Source: Pseudoselenomonas ruminantium
GTDB lineage: Bacteria; Bacillota; Negativicutes; Selenomonadales; Selenomonadaceae
Direction of reading: 5' to 3'
DNA length: 64,000 nucleotides
Assembly: GCA_015058575.1 (NCBI GenBank)
Contig: SVBZ01000028.1
Span: forward strand, 62,001 to 126,000
Positions within the stretch are counted from its first letter, which is position 1. Every line of letters begins with the position of its first letter. The position numbers were made by a program, and so were the translations under genes. Shown piece after piece: positions 16,578-25,699 of the stretch. A model generated the notes under the pieces. The model saw nothing but the letters and a program-made list of their open reading frames with translations, made no database searches and was not told the DNA's origin.

Positions 16578-17540
16578 TCATGCCAGTTCTGATTTCGTGC
16601 TGCGCATGAACAGCTGGGTAAGCTGCTCCTTCGGGTCTTTGTGGTTGTGCACGATTTCATAGACTGTCTCACAGATGGGAAGCTCTACCCGGTACTCACG
16701 CGCCAGATCCATCAGCGCCTCCACCGTATAGACTCCCTCTGCCAGCTTGGCAAACGGCTTGCCTGTAATCAGGTCCTCACCAAATCGGCGGTTATTGCTA
16801 TGCGGCGAAAAAAGCGTCGCCTCATAATCACCCAGATGCGACAGACCATACACCGTCATCTTGTCGCCGCCCATCTTCTCAATGAGTCGCGAAAGCTCCC
16901 TTGTACCGCGGGCCATCAGTGCACCTTTCAGGCTGCCATAGCCAAAACCATCGAGCATCCCTGCTGCCAAGCCGATGACATTCTTCGCCGCCGCACCGAT
17001 TTCGGTCCCCAGCAAATCCTCGCCATAATAGAAGCGGATCAACGGGCTGGAAAAGGCCTCGACCAATTCCTTGGTCAGCTGCATATCCGCTGCAGCAATG
17101 ACCATGCAGTTGGGAATGCCACGCGTAAAATCCTGCACATGTCCCGGGCCGACCCATACAGCCACGGGAATGTTTTCACCGGCCGCCTCACGGAATACCG
17201 TGGTGAGCCGCTTGCCCGTACCGATTTCCAAGCCCTTCATGCAGAGCACAAAGCGCTTGCCAGCAAGGCCTAACGCCGCCAGTTCCTCCACAAAACTGCG
17301 CAGCTGCTGGCTGCTGATAGAGATCACGATTGTATCGGCAAACGCCAGCGCCGCTTTGATATCGTCAGTCAACGTTACACGCTCAGGCAGCTCCAAATAC
17401 TCATTCTTATGCGTTTTCTGCAATTCCTGTAAATGCTTCGATCCCTTGCGGCCCCAAAGCAGGACATCATGACCGATATGATTTGCATACCAGGCATGAA
17501 ACGTGCCCCATCGTCCGCAACCGAGAACTGTTATCTTCAT
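16578..17540 (-). CDS. gpsA: NAD(P)-dependent glycerol-3-phosphate dehydrogenase
   Basis: Makes sn-glycerol-3-phosphate for phospholipid synthesis. 320 residues: the Rossmann motif MKITVLGCGRWGTFHAWYAN, then WVGPGHVQDFTRGIPN, the catalytic Lys block LGTEIGAAAKNVIGLAAGM, and GSLKGALMARGTRELSRL. The motif GCGRWG replaces the usual GxGxxG with an Arg-Trp pair, so NADH/NADPH preference is unclear. The ATG overlaps the end of tcdA by 4 bases. Confidence 0.93.
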   Translation of the reverse strand: MKITVLGCGRWGTFHAWYANHIGHDVLLWGRKGSKHLQELQKTHKNEYLELPERVTLTDDIKAALAFADTIVISISSQQLRSFVEELAALGLAGKRFVLCMKGLEIGTGKRLTTVFREAAGENIPVAVWVGPGHVQDFTRGIPNCMVIAAADMQLTKELVEAFSSPLIRFYYGEDLLGTEIGAAAKNVIGLAAGMLDGFGYGSLKGALMARGTRELSRLIEKMGGDKMTVYGLSHLGDYEATLFSPHSNNRRFGEDLITGKPFAKLAEGVYTVEALMDLAREYRVELPICETVYEIVHNHKDPKEQLTQLFMRSTKSELA

Positions 17541-18307
17541 GCTGATACCTCCACTTTCGCTCCTGTGAGGCCGCGAACGACCTCCCCAGCGATGATAAGA
17601 CCTACTACCGACGGCACGAACGAGATGCTGCCCGGTACGGCGCGTTTTGCCGCACAGTTATTGGCACTGCCCGGCGGGCATACACAATTCTTGCCGCAGC
17701 CTCCCGGACTTACCGCCAGCGGCTTCTCCTTCGAGTAAACTACCTTGAGTTTCTTGACATGATGCTCCTTCATCTTCTTGCGCATCACGCGGGCAATCGG
17801 GTCGACGCTGGTCTTATAGATATCCGTCACCTCGAACTTGGTCGGATCGAGCTTGTTGCCAGCTCCCATGCTGCAGATAATCGGGATATGCAGCTCACGG
17901 CACTGCAGGACAAGATTTATCTTGCCCGTCACCGTATCGATGGCATCGACTACATAATCGTAATGCTGCTGGAAAAACTTCGCCGCATTGTCCGGCAAAT
18001 AGAAATCCTCAATCGTATCGACCACCGCCTGCGGATTGATGTCGAGAATGCGGTCCTTCATGACCTGCGTCTTGGGCTTACCTATCGTTTTCGTTGTCGC
18101 ATGGATCTGACGGTTGATATTCGTCAAACAGATTAGATCGTTATCGATAAGCACCAGATGGCCGACACCTGCCCGTGCCAAGCCTTCTGCCACAAACGAG
18201 CCGACACCGCCAACGCCAAAGACCGCTACCGTTGCCTCTGCCAGTTTCTTCATTCCGTTTTCTCCCAGCAGCAGTTCCGTGCGGGAGAATCTACCCAAAT
18301 TGCTCAA
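17537..18307 (-). CDS. tcdA: tRNA threonylcarbamoyladenosine dehydratase, TcdA/YgdL family
   Basis: E1-like ThiF/MoeB fold enzyme, 256 residues, which cyclises t6A to ct6A in tRNA using ATP. ATP-binding site VAVFGVGGVGSFVAEGLARAG, then LIDNDLICLTNINRQ and VDAIDTVTGKINLV. The C-terminal region has a Cys cluster (PGGCGKNCVCPPGSANNC), suggesting a bound metal as in several TcdA relatives. Start is TTG behind AAGGA. Co-transcribed and overlapping with gpsA. Other E1-like enzymes are possible, but length and the C-terminal block favour TcdA. Confidence 0.9.
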   Translation of the reverse strand: MSNLGRFSRTELLLGENGMKKLAEATVAVFGVGGVGSFVAEGLARAGVGHLVLIDNDLICLTNINRQIHATTKTIGKPKTQVMKDRILDINPQAVVDTIEDFYLPDNAAKFFQQHYDYVVDAIDTVTGKINLVLQCRELHIPIICSMGAGNKLDPTKFEVTDIYKTSVDPIARVMRKKMKEHHVKKLKVVYSKEKPLAVSPGGCGKNCVCPPGSANNCAAKRAVPGSISFVPSVVGLIIAGEVVRGLTGAKVEVSA

Positions 18308-18374
18308 TGTATTCGTTCCTTTCCCATGCTTTTCGGCGCATAAATTATCTATCTATTATAACTGCCTGCGACGG

Positions 18375-18406
18375 AAAAGGGAACTGCCGGACTTCCTGCA
18401 GTTCCC
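18375..18406 (-). terminator. Terminator of ftsZ-like gene
   Basis: Stem GGGAACTGC/GCAGTTCCC with a 10-base loop and a minus-strand tail CTTTTCC, 17 bases past the stop. Confidence 0.75.
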
Positions 18407-18422
18407 TCCACGCCTGTCATCA

Positions 18423-19565
18423 TTATTTCTTTTCTGTGGAATCATCCGTCAGCTTGAATGCCGGAATCGCAAATGCCCCCGGTTGCTTGAAAGCTGGTTT
18501 CTCCTGTGTCTTGTTCATGAAAGATGGCGTATCAAGCGAGAAAGCCGTCTTCTGTACCTTGCTTTCGGGCACCTTGACCGTCGGCGATTTCATGACCACA
18601 CTGTCAGCAAAATCCGTAGCAATGATTGTTGCCTGTACATTGCCATTCATCGAATCGTCAACCACTGTTCCGAGGATGATATTGACCTCCGGATCTGCAT
18701 GCTCGACAATATAGCGCGTCGCCTCATCCACATCGTAAAGGCTCAACGTATGATCGCCGGTCAAGTTCAGGATGACACCTCGTGCTCCCTTGAGTCCCTT
18801 ATCAATCAGCGGGCTTTCAGCGGCCGCCTTGACGGCGTCCACCGCGCTGCGCTTGCTGCTGCCAATGCCCAGCAAAGCGTCACTGCTGTCGCTCTGACGG
18901 AAAATCGTCGAAACATCGGCAAAATCGACGTTGATAACACCCGTCGTGAGAATAAGTTCAGCCACGCAATTGATAGCTTGCTTGAGCACCTCATCGGCAT
19001 ACTCAAATGCCGTGACCAGCGTCATGCGGCGATTTTCCGGCAGCTTCATCAGATTGTCATTCTCTACGGCAATCAACGCATCCATCTGCGACTGCATCTT
19101 GACAATGCCTTCCATAGCGGTGCGCTTCTTGCGGTTGCCCTCAAACGAGAACGGCACCGTCACAACACCGACAGACAACACGCCCATCTCCTTGGCCAAA
19201 CGTGCCACTACCGGTGCAGCACCAGTTCCCGTACCGCCGCCCATGCCGGCCGTTATGAATACCAGATCCGCACCATTGAGAGCATCTTTTATCTTGTTCT
19301 CCTCAGCCTTGGCAGCCTGCTCAGCTACAGCGATATTGCCGCCAGTACCACGGCCGCGCGTCAGTGACTCACCAATCTGGATGCAGCGAACCCCTGACTG
19401 TTCCACCAGCTGCAGCTGTTTGGCATCCGTATTGATGGCGATAAGCTCTATCTCCAGCTCATTATGCTGTCCCATGCGCATAAGTACACTATTGCCGCCG
19501 CCGCCGACGCCAAACACCTTAATCTTGACTTTCGGTTTTATGATTGATGTTTCATCTGCTGTCAT
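18423..19565 (-). CDS. ftsZ: FtsZ-family tubulin-like GTPase (solitary, divergent)
   Basis: 380 residues. N-terminal KIKVFGVGGGGNSVLMRM, the tubulin signature GMGGGTGTGAAPVVARLAKE, PFSFEGNRKKR, and the T7 loop NVDFADVSTIF are all present, so GTP binding and polymerisation should be possible. The C-terminal linker ends AIPAFKLTDDSTEKK, resembling the conserved FtsZ tail peptide that binds FtsA/ZipA-type partners. Several positions differ from canonical FtsZ: GRGTGGNIAVAE where GxGANPxxG is usual, and ALIAVENDNLMKL. It stands alone, with no ftsA, ftsQ or mur genes, and may be a second FtsZ. ATG 19565 has AGGGG at good spacing. Confidence 0.88.
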   Translation of the reverse strand: MTADETSIIKPKVKIKVFGVGGGGNSVLMRMGQHNELEIELIAINTDAKQLQLVEQSGVRCIQIGESLTRGRGTGGNIAVAEQAAKAEENKIKDALNGADLVFITAGMGGGTGTGAAPVVARLAKEMGVLSVGVVTVPFSFEGNRKKRTAMEGIVKMQSQMDALIAVENDNLMKLPENRRMTLVTAFEYADEVLKQAINCVAELILTTGVINVDFADVSTIFRQSDSSDALLGIGSSKRSAVDAVKAAAESPLIDKGLKGARGVILNLTGDHTLSLYDVDEATRYIVEHADPEVNIILGTVVDDSMNGNVQATIIATDFADSVVMKSPTVKVPESKVQKTAFSLDTPSFMNKTQEKPAFKQPGAFAIPAFKLTDDSTEKK

Positions 19566-19583
19566 GGAACATTCCCCTCTCAT

Positions 19584-19899
19584 TTCAACATATCTTTATA
19601 TGTATTCGTCACTTGCCATAATCTTTCCTGCCTGCCATGCAAGAAATATCGCAACGGCGCACCCACTCACAAAAAAAGCAGGACTGCCCATAAGCAGCCC
19701 TGCCTCCCTCCTCTGCCAGTCTATCCACGGACTCAGCTGAAGAGGAATACCGCCAAACAAGCCAGAACAATCTTCAAGCTGTCAAGCTTCACGCCAAACA
19801 CTTCCTTACTTCGCATCCAGCATAATATTTGCATCTAGCAATGAAAGTTAACCGTTTAAACTGATTATACACTTGTCTATCGAAAATAGCAATCCCTAT
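19584..19899. other. Intergenic region between ftsZ and the DMT transporter gene
   Basis: About 316 bases. It holds the terminator at 19671-19703 and an AT-rich stretch around 19840-19890. No small ORF with a plausible ribosome-binding site was seen. The ftsZ promoter should lie in 19580-19670 but no clear -10/-35 pair was identified. Confidence 0.4.
19671..19703 (-). terminator. Terminator after the DMT transporter gene
   Basis: Stem GCAGG-x-CTGC/GCAG-x-CCTGC with one mismatch and an unbroken T7 tail on the minus strand. It lies 200 bases downstream of the transporter stop and upstream of ftsZ. Confidence 0.7.
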
Positions 19900-20778
19900 T
19901 CATCGCCATTTGAACAACAAACGTGACTGCGTAACCAGCACGCCGGCAAACATAAGACAACAGCCGGCAATCTGCATAGTGCTCATGACCTCATCAAGCA
20001 GCAGCCAGCTTGACACAGCGCCGAATACCGCCTCAAAGCTCATGATGATAGCGGCTGGTCCCGGCTCAGCATATTTCTGTCCATAAATCTGCAAAGTAAA
20101 GGCTACACCACCTGACATCACACCGCCATAGAAAACAGCGAACCAGGCTGCCACCAACGGGCTCCAGCTAATCTCCTCGAAGCACAGCGCTGCCACCGTG
20201 CTGCCGAGCCAGCAAACAGAAATCTGTGCTACCGAAAGCTCGATAGCATCCACACGCTCGGCATAACGGTCAATGAACAAGATCTGCGCAGCCCAGAAAA
20301 ACGCACTCAAAAAAACCAGTCCATCGCCAAAGTTCAGCGTGATGGCACCATGGATGGACAGCAGATACAGCCCCGCCAGCGCCGCCAGCGCCCCCGCCCA
20401 GTTTTCGCCATAGATTTTCTTGCCAAGCACAGCCGCGCCCAACGGCACCAGAATGATGTACAGTGCCGTGATAAAAGCCGTCTTGCCAGCTGTCGTATAC
20501 AACATCGCCACTTGTTGCAGCGAAGTAGCCAGGAACATGATGGCCCCAGAACCAAAACCAGCCCGCCAGCCCGGATGATACGTTCCCCGCTGTCTTGCCT
20601 GTGCCCGCTGACCGCGCAATGCATACCAGAGCCCGAGCAGGAACAAGAATCCTAACGAATATCTGGCCATCGCATAGGTAAAGGGCCCCAGCCCATCCAT
20701 GCCCACCATCTGCGCCACAAATGTCGTGCCCCAGATAAAGGCGGCACAGAAAAGCAGCAACGAACCTTTGAGCCGCAT
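19900..20778 (-). CDS. EamA/DMT-superfamily transporter
   Basis: 292 residues with ten hydrophobic segments in two EamA repeats. MRLKGSLLLFCAAFIWGTTFVAQ and the second-repeat segment AAIIMSFEAVFGAVSSWLLLDEVMS are typical of drug/metabolite exporters. It starts with ATG behind AAAGGAGAG and stands alone with a terminator. The substrate cannot be predicted; relatives export amino acids or metabolites. Confidence 0.88.
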   Translation of the reverse strand: MRLKGSLLLFCAAFIWGTTFVAQMVGMDGLGPFTYAMARYSLGFLFLLGLWYALRGQRAQARQRGTYHPGWRAGFGSGAIMFLATSLQQVAMLYTTAGKTAFITALYIILVPLGAAVLGKKIYGENWAGALAALAGLYLLSIHGAITLNFGDGLVFLSAFFWAAQILFIDRYAERVDAIELSVAQISVCWLGSTVAALCFEEISWSPLVAAWFAVFYGGVMSGGVAFTLQIYGQKYAEPGPAAIIMSFEAVFGAVSSWLLLDEVMSTMQIAGCCLMFAGVLVTQSRLLFKWR

Positions 20779-20857
20779 GCAATCTCTCCTTTCATGATGT
20801 TTCCCATTATACGGACTTCAACACCTTTTTTCAACACAGTCCGCCAATTCCTGGCAT

Positions 20858-20904
20858 AAAAAACAGACTGAGGACAAAACCAATCGGTAGCAATCCCCAG
20901 CCTG
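20858..20904 (-). terminator. Terminator of the GntP-family permease gene
   Basis: Eleven-bp stem with G-U pairs (CAGGCTGGGGA/TCCTCAGTCTG on the minus strand) followed by T6. A second, T-less palindrome TGACAGGTAT/ATACCTGTCA at 20913-20938 overlaps the permease stop codon. Confidence 0.7.
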
Positions 20905-20921
20905 CCGGCCTTTGACAGGTA

Positions 20922-22340
20922 TCAGCAAATACCTGTCAGCATATAGAACAAGATACATAAGAACGGCACAAAGAATTTCAGCGCCATGACTACAGCGATA
21001 TCATAGTAGGAATCATGATGCGTAAGCCCGCAGATGGCCAGCAAAGTGACCAGCGCACCGCAATGCGGCACCGGGTCGATGCCCACGGAAGCGATTGCCA
21101 CGATGCGGTGCAGGACCTCGAGCGGGATTCCTGCCGCCGTTGCCATAGCCGCCCACTGATCACCGAGTGCCGACAAAGCAATCGTCAAGCCGCCCGATGC
21201 CGAGCCCGTAATACCGCACATGATATTCGTCGTGATGACCGCCGAAAGGAGCGGGCCAAAAGAATCGGCTATACCGACCAGCCACTGCGTAACTGGCAAA
21301 AAGCCCGGCATTGCTGTGATGACACAGCCAAACGCATAGCCAGAAGCTACATTGAGCACAGCAGTGCCCGAAGAAAGTGCCGCATAATTGATTGGCGGCA
21401 GGAAACCATCCAGTACCATGAAACGCTTGCGGCCAATATAAGCAGCCACGATGCTGCTGATAATCAAAGCCACGCTGATAGACCAAATCGCCGAGACTTT
21501 GCCGACCTGCGTAGCCAGCAGTGACAAATGCAGTTCCTTCAGCGTCTCCAAGCTGTCGGCGCTCCAATGGAATCCCCAGGCCCAGCCAAACGGATTGGAC
21601 AGGATAACGTTGATGACGATGACCAGCACCAGCGGCAGCAATGCCCAGTACCAGGGAATATGAATTTTCGGATTGCGCTTGCGCCGTCCATCAACCACAT
21701 GGTTGCCATAGCCTTCTCCAGCTGCCTTGAGCACCTTTGCCCGATGACCGACCCACCCCCAGCCAATCAGCAGGAACAAAAGGGACGCAAACAAGCCAAT
21801 CCCCGGTGCTGCCCAAGTGCTCGTCTGGAAATATGACGACGGAATGATGTTCTGGATCTGCGGCGTACCCGGCAGCGAAACCATCGCAAACGAAAAGATA
21901 CCCACCCAAAGAGCTGCTGGCAGCAGGCGCTTGGGGATATCCGCTTTCTTGAAGACAACCGCACCAAACGGATACATGACAAAGGCAACAACGAAAACAC
22001 TGAGGCCACCATAGGTCAACGCACCACAGCCCATCAGCACCGCCAGGATTGCCCGCTTTTCCCCAAGCACGTCGACAATCTTGCCCGCAACCGCCGAAGC
22101 CAATCCACCTTTCTCCATGAGCCGCGCGAACACTGCGCCAAACAGGAACACCGGATAATACGTCTTGACATATTCTGCCAAACGCGTCATATAGAGCTCA
22201 CTGTAAACTGGCAGGATATCAAAGACACTGGCCAATGCTGCCAGCCCGGCAAAGAACGGTGCGATCAGGATGATTGACCAGCCCCGATACGCAAAATACA
22301 TCAACCCCAGCAATGCTAATGCTATACAAAGTGCCTCCAT
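20922..22340 (-). CDS. GntP-family carboxylate/gluconate permease
   Basis: 472 residues with about twelve hydrophobic segments. Recognisable blocks include GAVFARLMEKGGLASAVAGKI, the LTYGGLSVFVVAFVMYPFG loop and IPKRLLPAALWVGIFSFAMV, typical of the GntP/citrate-type ion transporter group. The proton- or sodium-coupled substrate may be gluconate, a hydroxy acid or another carboxylate. ATG 22340 has GGGAAG just upstream and was preferred to an earlier start 72 bases away. No catabolic genes flank it, so there is no context for the substrate. Confidence 0.82.
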   Translation of the reverse strand: MEALCIALALLGLMYFAYRGWSIILIAPFFAGLAALASVFDILPVYSELYMTRLAEYVKTYYPVFLFGAVFARLMEKGGLASAVAGKIVDVLGEKRAILAVLMGCGALTYGGLSVFVVAFVMYPFGAVVFKKADIPKRLLPAALWVGIFSFAMVSLPGTPQIQNIIPSSYFQTSTWAAPGIGLFASLLFLLIGWGWVGHRAKVLKAAGEGYGNHVVDGRRKRNPKIHIPWYWALLPLVLVIVINVILSNPFGWAWGFHWSADSLETLKELHLSLLATQVGKVSAIWSISVALIISSIVAAYIGRKRFMVLDGFLPPINYAALSSGTAVLNVASGYAFGCVITAMPGFLPVTQWLVGIADSFGPLLSAVITTNIMCGITGSASGGLTIALSALGDQWAAMATAAGIPLEVLHRIVAIASVGIDPVPHCGALVTLLAICGLTHHDSYYDIAVVMALKFFVPFLCILFYMLTGIC

Positions 22341-22442
22341 GTCTTCCCAAGACTCCCCTCTGTAAATAGGATTTAATAATAATAAACTATAAAAACTGCG
22401 AAACGATAACAATTAGGAATGATAGATTTTTTCTCCATAGGA

Positions 22443-22610
22443 AAAGCAGCCGACTCCTGCCGACTGCTTCCATCCCTGCTTGTTTTGTTTACGTTTTTTA
22501 TATTACCATTAATATTTTTTATTGTCAATTAAAATTTATATTTGTCCTTTTATTCAGAATATTTCATAGCAACTAACGGGCAGCCTGACGCGTACGCCAA
22601 CCTGCCCGTT
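22443..22610 (-). terminator. Two hairpins downstream of the flavodoxin gene
   Basis: Stem AACGGGCAG/CTGCCCGTT (22575-22610), ten bases past the flavodoxin stop, has a weak T-run. A second stem AAGCAG/CTGCTT near 22446-22470 is followed by TTTTCC. Either may end the transcript. The rest of 22413-22620 is AT-rich and empty. Confidence 0.5.
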
Positions 22611-22620
22611 GTCATGATTT

Positions 22621-23190
22621 TTATTTTTTCTGTTGCAACGCCGCCAATTTTTCTGCCTGCCGGGCGGCAAACCGTGCCTTCATAACCAGCTTATGTTCCA
22701 TGCGATCGACAAAATCCTGTGCAGCAGCGATATCCTGCGCATCGGGATGTGATGCCGCCAAACGCCACCGCTCTTCACTCTGCGGCCCGCCATGCGGATC
22801 ATCGGGACCAGCATTCTTGCGCTTTTCCAGCATAGCCGGATTGATCTTGCCCCGGCAGCCAAACGTGCCGAGTATCTCACAACCTTCTCCCAGATGATAG
22901 CCGGCACGGGCAAACGAAGTGATCGCATGCTCACTATCCGGCGCGGTGCCATGCGTCTGAAAGAATACCACCTTCGCATCCCTGACCCCCGCCAGATATT
23001 TCAATGTCAATGGGTCAGGCTGCCCCAGCCGCAGCCAATAGCCAATGGCTACCACATCATAAGCCGATAAATCCTGAGGTGCGTCCTGTACACGGAAAAT
23101 ATCCGCATCGCCAGCCTTCTGAGCGATCGCCTCTGCAATCTGCCGCGTATTCCCTGTTACGGAAGAATAAACTACCGCCCATTTCATCAT
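22621..23190 (-). CDS. Flavodoxin-family protein
   Basis: 189 residues. The FMN-phosphate loop is YSSVTGNTRQIAEAIAQKAG; VVAIGYWLRLGQPDPLTLKYL and VVFFQTHGTAPDSEH are further flavodoxin-fold blocks. A C-terminal section (TFGCRGKINPAMLEKRKNAG, then DDPHGGPQSEERW) marks a specific anaerobe subfamily, some members of which are electron donors for reductases. No partner reductase is adjacent. Start ATG-ATG behind GGGGGA. It diverges from the MFS gene. Confidence 0.82.
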   Translation of the reverse strand: MMKWAVVYSSVTGNTRQIAEAIAQKAGDADIFRVQDAPQDLSAYDVVAIGYWLRLGQPDPLTLKYLAGVRDAKVVFFQTHGTAPDSEHAITSFARAGYHLGEGCEILGTFGCRGKINPAMLEKRKNAGPDDPHGGPQSEERWRLAASHPDAQDIAAAQDFVDRMEHKLVMKARFAARQAEKLAALQQKK

Positions 23191-23286
23191 GTTATATCCC
23201 CCTGTCTCACTAGAATACCGCTATTGTAGCACAAATGCCTTTATGCCAGCCGTAAGGTTTGTTACAACCATACAACAAAAGTGGCT

Positions 23287-23315
23287 TTGCGTTCAGGGAC
23301 AAGCTTTGCTACAAT
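23287..23315 (+). promoter_or_regulatory. Promoter of the MFS exporter gene
   Basis: -35 TTGCGT (23287-23292), 17-base spacer, -10 TACAAT (23310-23315), 55 bases before the ATG. Confidence 0.65.
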
Positions 23316-23370
23316 GGATTCTGTTATCTTTCATCCATCATTACTTATTATACATTTATGAGGTACAGCC

Positions 23371-24531
23371 ATGAACCATATTTCTTCACGCGTGAATGTC
23401 GCTTTGCTAAGCACTGGTCACTTTCTCAACGATTTCTATTGCAATTTCCTGCCCATCCTGCTGCCGGTCATCATTCCGCAGCTCGGCCTTTCGCTGACGC
23501 TCAGCGGCTTATTGATCATGGTCATGTCCATCACCAGCAATCTCCTGCAGCCGGTCTTTGGCTATATCATGGACAAGCACGATTGGCGCCGGCTTCTGGT
23601 CCCTGTCCTGCCGTTCGGTGCCATCTGCATCTGCACGATAGGCTTTATCACCAGCAAAACCATGCTGTTTTTTGTCATTGCTTTGACAGGCCTTTCCGTT
23701 TCGCTTTTTCATCCGCTCGGCTCAACACTTGTCGCTAAATCAAGCAGGCCGCAAAACCTTTCCAGTGACATGTCCTACTACATCGCTGGCGGCAACATCG
23801 GCTTTGCACTGGCGCCCCTTGCCCTCGTAGCCTTTACGTCCGCCTATCCGCTGACTTCGCTTCCCTGGCTGATCATCCCCAGCATACTGCTGGCCATCAT
23901 CCTGTCCCAAAGCAGCCTGCGTCAGTTTTCCACCATCCCTGACAATAGCAGTGGCAAGCCAGCGTTAAGCCTTGGCGAGATACTTGCCAACCGTTCAGTA
24001 ATCAAGCTCAATCTTGCCATGGGCCTCCGCTGCTGGACGCATACCTCGGTATCCACTTTCCTGCCTTTGCTGCTGATTCACGCCGGCTACAGCTCCCTGC
24101 TGTCGGGCAGCCTTTTGACCCTGTTCCTGGTCGGCTGTACCGCTGGCGGCCTTACCGGCGGCTGGCTCGGCAAGCGCTGTTCCCATAAAACCATCATTGT
24201 AGGCTCCCTGCTGCTTGGACTTTTGCCAACCTGCTATTTCTTTACGCACGCTGGCTCAAGTGTGCTCTCTTTGCTGGCCCTATTCTTCTCAGGCTTCTTC
24301 CTGCTCTCGCCACAGCCCAGCTCCTTGGTCTGGGCCAACCGCCTGATGCCAGCCAATGCTGGCATGGCCTCCGGCATGATGCTTGGGCTCTCCTTCGGAC
24401 TCGGCAGCATCGGCACCGCCATCACTGCCGCACTGGCTGACTACATCGGCCTTTCCACTGCTTTGCTGCTGACCTCACTGCCACTTCTGCTGGCTGCACT
24501 TTTCGCCGCAGCAACGCCAGTCCAGAAATGA
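23371..24531 (+). CDS. MFS transporter, fosmidomycin-resistance (FSR) type
   Basis: 386 residues with twelve hydrophobic segments. Typical FSR blocks are ALLSTGHFLNDFYCNFLPIL, QPVFGYIMDKHDWRRLLVP and GLSVSLFHPLGSTLVAKSS. Members export fosmidomycin and other compounds; the real substrate is uncertain. It has its own promoter, an ATG behind GAGG, and converges with holA (17-base gap). One of the few plus-strand genes here. Confidence 0.88.
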   Translation: MNHISSRVNVALLSTGHFLNDFYCNFLPILLPVIIPQLGLSLTLSGLLIMVMSITSNLLQPVFGYIMDKHDWRRLLVPVLPFGAICICTIGFITSKTMLFFVIALTGLSVSLFHPLGSTLVAKSSRPQNLSSDMSYYIAGGNIGFALAPLALVAFTSAYPLTSLPWLIIPSILLAIILSQSSLRQFSTIPDNSSGKPALSLGEILANRSVIKLNLAMGLRCWTHTSVSTFLPLLLIHAGYSSLLSGSLLTLFLVGCTAGGLTGGWLGKRCSHKTIIVGSLLLGLLPTCYFFTHAGSSVLSLLALFFSGFFLLSPQPSSLVWANRLMPANAGMASGMMLGLSFGLGSIGTAITAALADYIGLSTALLLTSLPLLLAALFAAATPVQK

Positions 24532-24547
24532 AACGGCCGAAAAGGTC

Positions 24548-25588
24548 CTATGATTTATCACAGAGACGGATTACGGTATGCTCGAGTATTTCCTCACCAG
24601 CCTGTCCCGTCTTGAGCCAATAATCCGCGTCAATGAGCTCCAGCATAGCCGCCTTGAGTACCGCCTCCGGGAACTGCGCCGCCGCCCGTCCGATCTTTTC
24701 GGCAATGAAAGGATTGAGTTCCATCGGTTTTGCTAAAGCTTTGCCGCGTATTCCCTTGGCCTGCAGGGTCTTTGCCTGCCAAAGCTGGCGCACATGACGC
24801 GTCAGCAACGCCAGGATTACGGTAAAATACGTACCGTCAGCCAGCTGCCGTTTCAAAAGCATCAATGCCTTGCGGCTGTTGCGCTCGCTTATCGCATCCA
24901 TCAGGGAAAAAATCGATACCTCAGGCAGCCCCGCAAAAACCTGGACAAGCTCCGCCTTGGTAATGCGGCGTTCCTTGGCAAACAACGCCAGCTTGTCAAA
25001 CTCCCGGTCCAGGAACTCCAGGGAAATCTGCTGCATCATACTGACCGCTCCCTGAAAATATGCATAAGCATCGCGATCGAGCTCGCGGTTTATCGTCTGC
25101 AGTTTACCCTGCAGCCAGTCGTTGATGTTCCAGGCACGCACGGCCTCAGCCTCCAGCACCAGGCCGTATTTCTCTATCGTCTTGTATAGCTTACGCCGCT
25201 TGTCTGCCTTGTCTCCCGTCACAAAGATGACATAGCTGAACGACGGCATATCCGCAAGCACTGCCAGCAACCGCTCCATTTTCTTGTCCTTGGCCGCTGT
25301 CTTTTTCTCCCCATCGGCCTTGGGCTTGAACAATGACGTATTGCGGAGCAGCAATACGTTTTTGTCCGCAAAAAAGGGAGCCGTCTCGATCATGCCGATA
25401 AGATCATCGGTGTCGATATCCGCCGTAATTTTCTGGACAGACTCCGCGGCCTCCTGCGGCTGCGGAAAAAGCCCCGCCATTATCTTTTTCAGAGCCTTGT
25501 CAATATAATAATGTTCTTCGCCAGCCAGCAGGAACAGATGGCAATCCTGCTGTTGCTGGAGTTTTACCATAAACTCGCCAAATTTCAC
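24548..25588 (-). CDS. holA: DNA polymerase III, delta subunit
   Basis: Clamp-loader subunit, 346 residues. FLLAGEEHYYIDKALKKIMAGL at the N-terminus, ADIDTDDLIGMIETAPFFADKNVLLLRN and the C-terminal FTVILALLTRHVRQLWQAKTLQAKG are characteristic HolA blocks. It starts with GTG (25588); ATG at codon 7 is an alternative. Located just downstream of the gdhA terminator. Length and domain layout are normal. Confidence 0.93.
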   Translation of the reverse strand: MKFGEFMVKLQQQQDCHLFLLAGEEHYYIDKALKKIMAGLFPQPQEAAESVQKITADIDTDDLIGMIETAPFFADKNVLLLRNTSLFKPKADGEKKTAAKDKKMERLLAVLADMPSFSYVIFVTGDKADKRRKLYKTIEKYGLVLEAEAVRAWNINDWLQGKLQTINRELDRDAYAYFQGAVSMMQQISLEFLDREFDKLALFAKERRITKAELVQVFAGLPEVSIFSLMDAISERNSRKALMLLKRQLADGTYFTVILALLTRHVRQLWQAKTLQAKGIRGKALAKPMELNPFIAEKIGRAAAQFPEAVLKAAMLELIDADYWLKTGQAGEEILEHTVIRLCDKS

Positions 25589-25647
25589 GTCATATCCGCA
25601 TCTTTCTTTTTCTCATAGCTTATATTCTCTGCATTCTAATATTATAG

Positions 25648-25679
25648 TAAAAGGGCATCGCTCAGACAAGCGATGCCCC
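25648..25679 (-). terminator. Terminator of gdhA
   Basis: Perfect 10-bp stem GGGCATCGCT/AGCGATGCCC with a 6-base loop and a TTTTACT tail on the minus strand, about 20 bases past the gdhA stop. Confidence 0.88.
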
Positions 25680-25699
25680 ATTTTTTTCCCTGTAAAAAA

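Noticed and set aside
18114..19367. 417-codon plus-strand frame opposite tcdA and ftsZ
   Set aside because: Spans two real genes and their gap, with no start signal or family resemblance.
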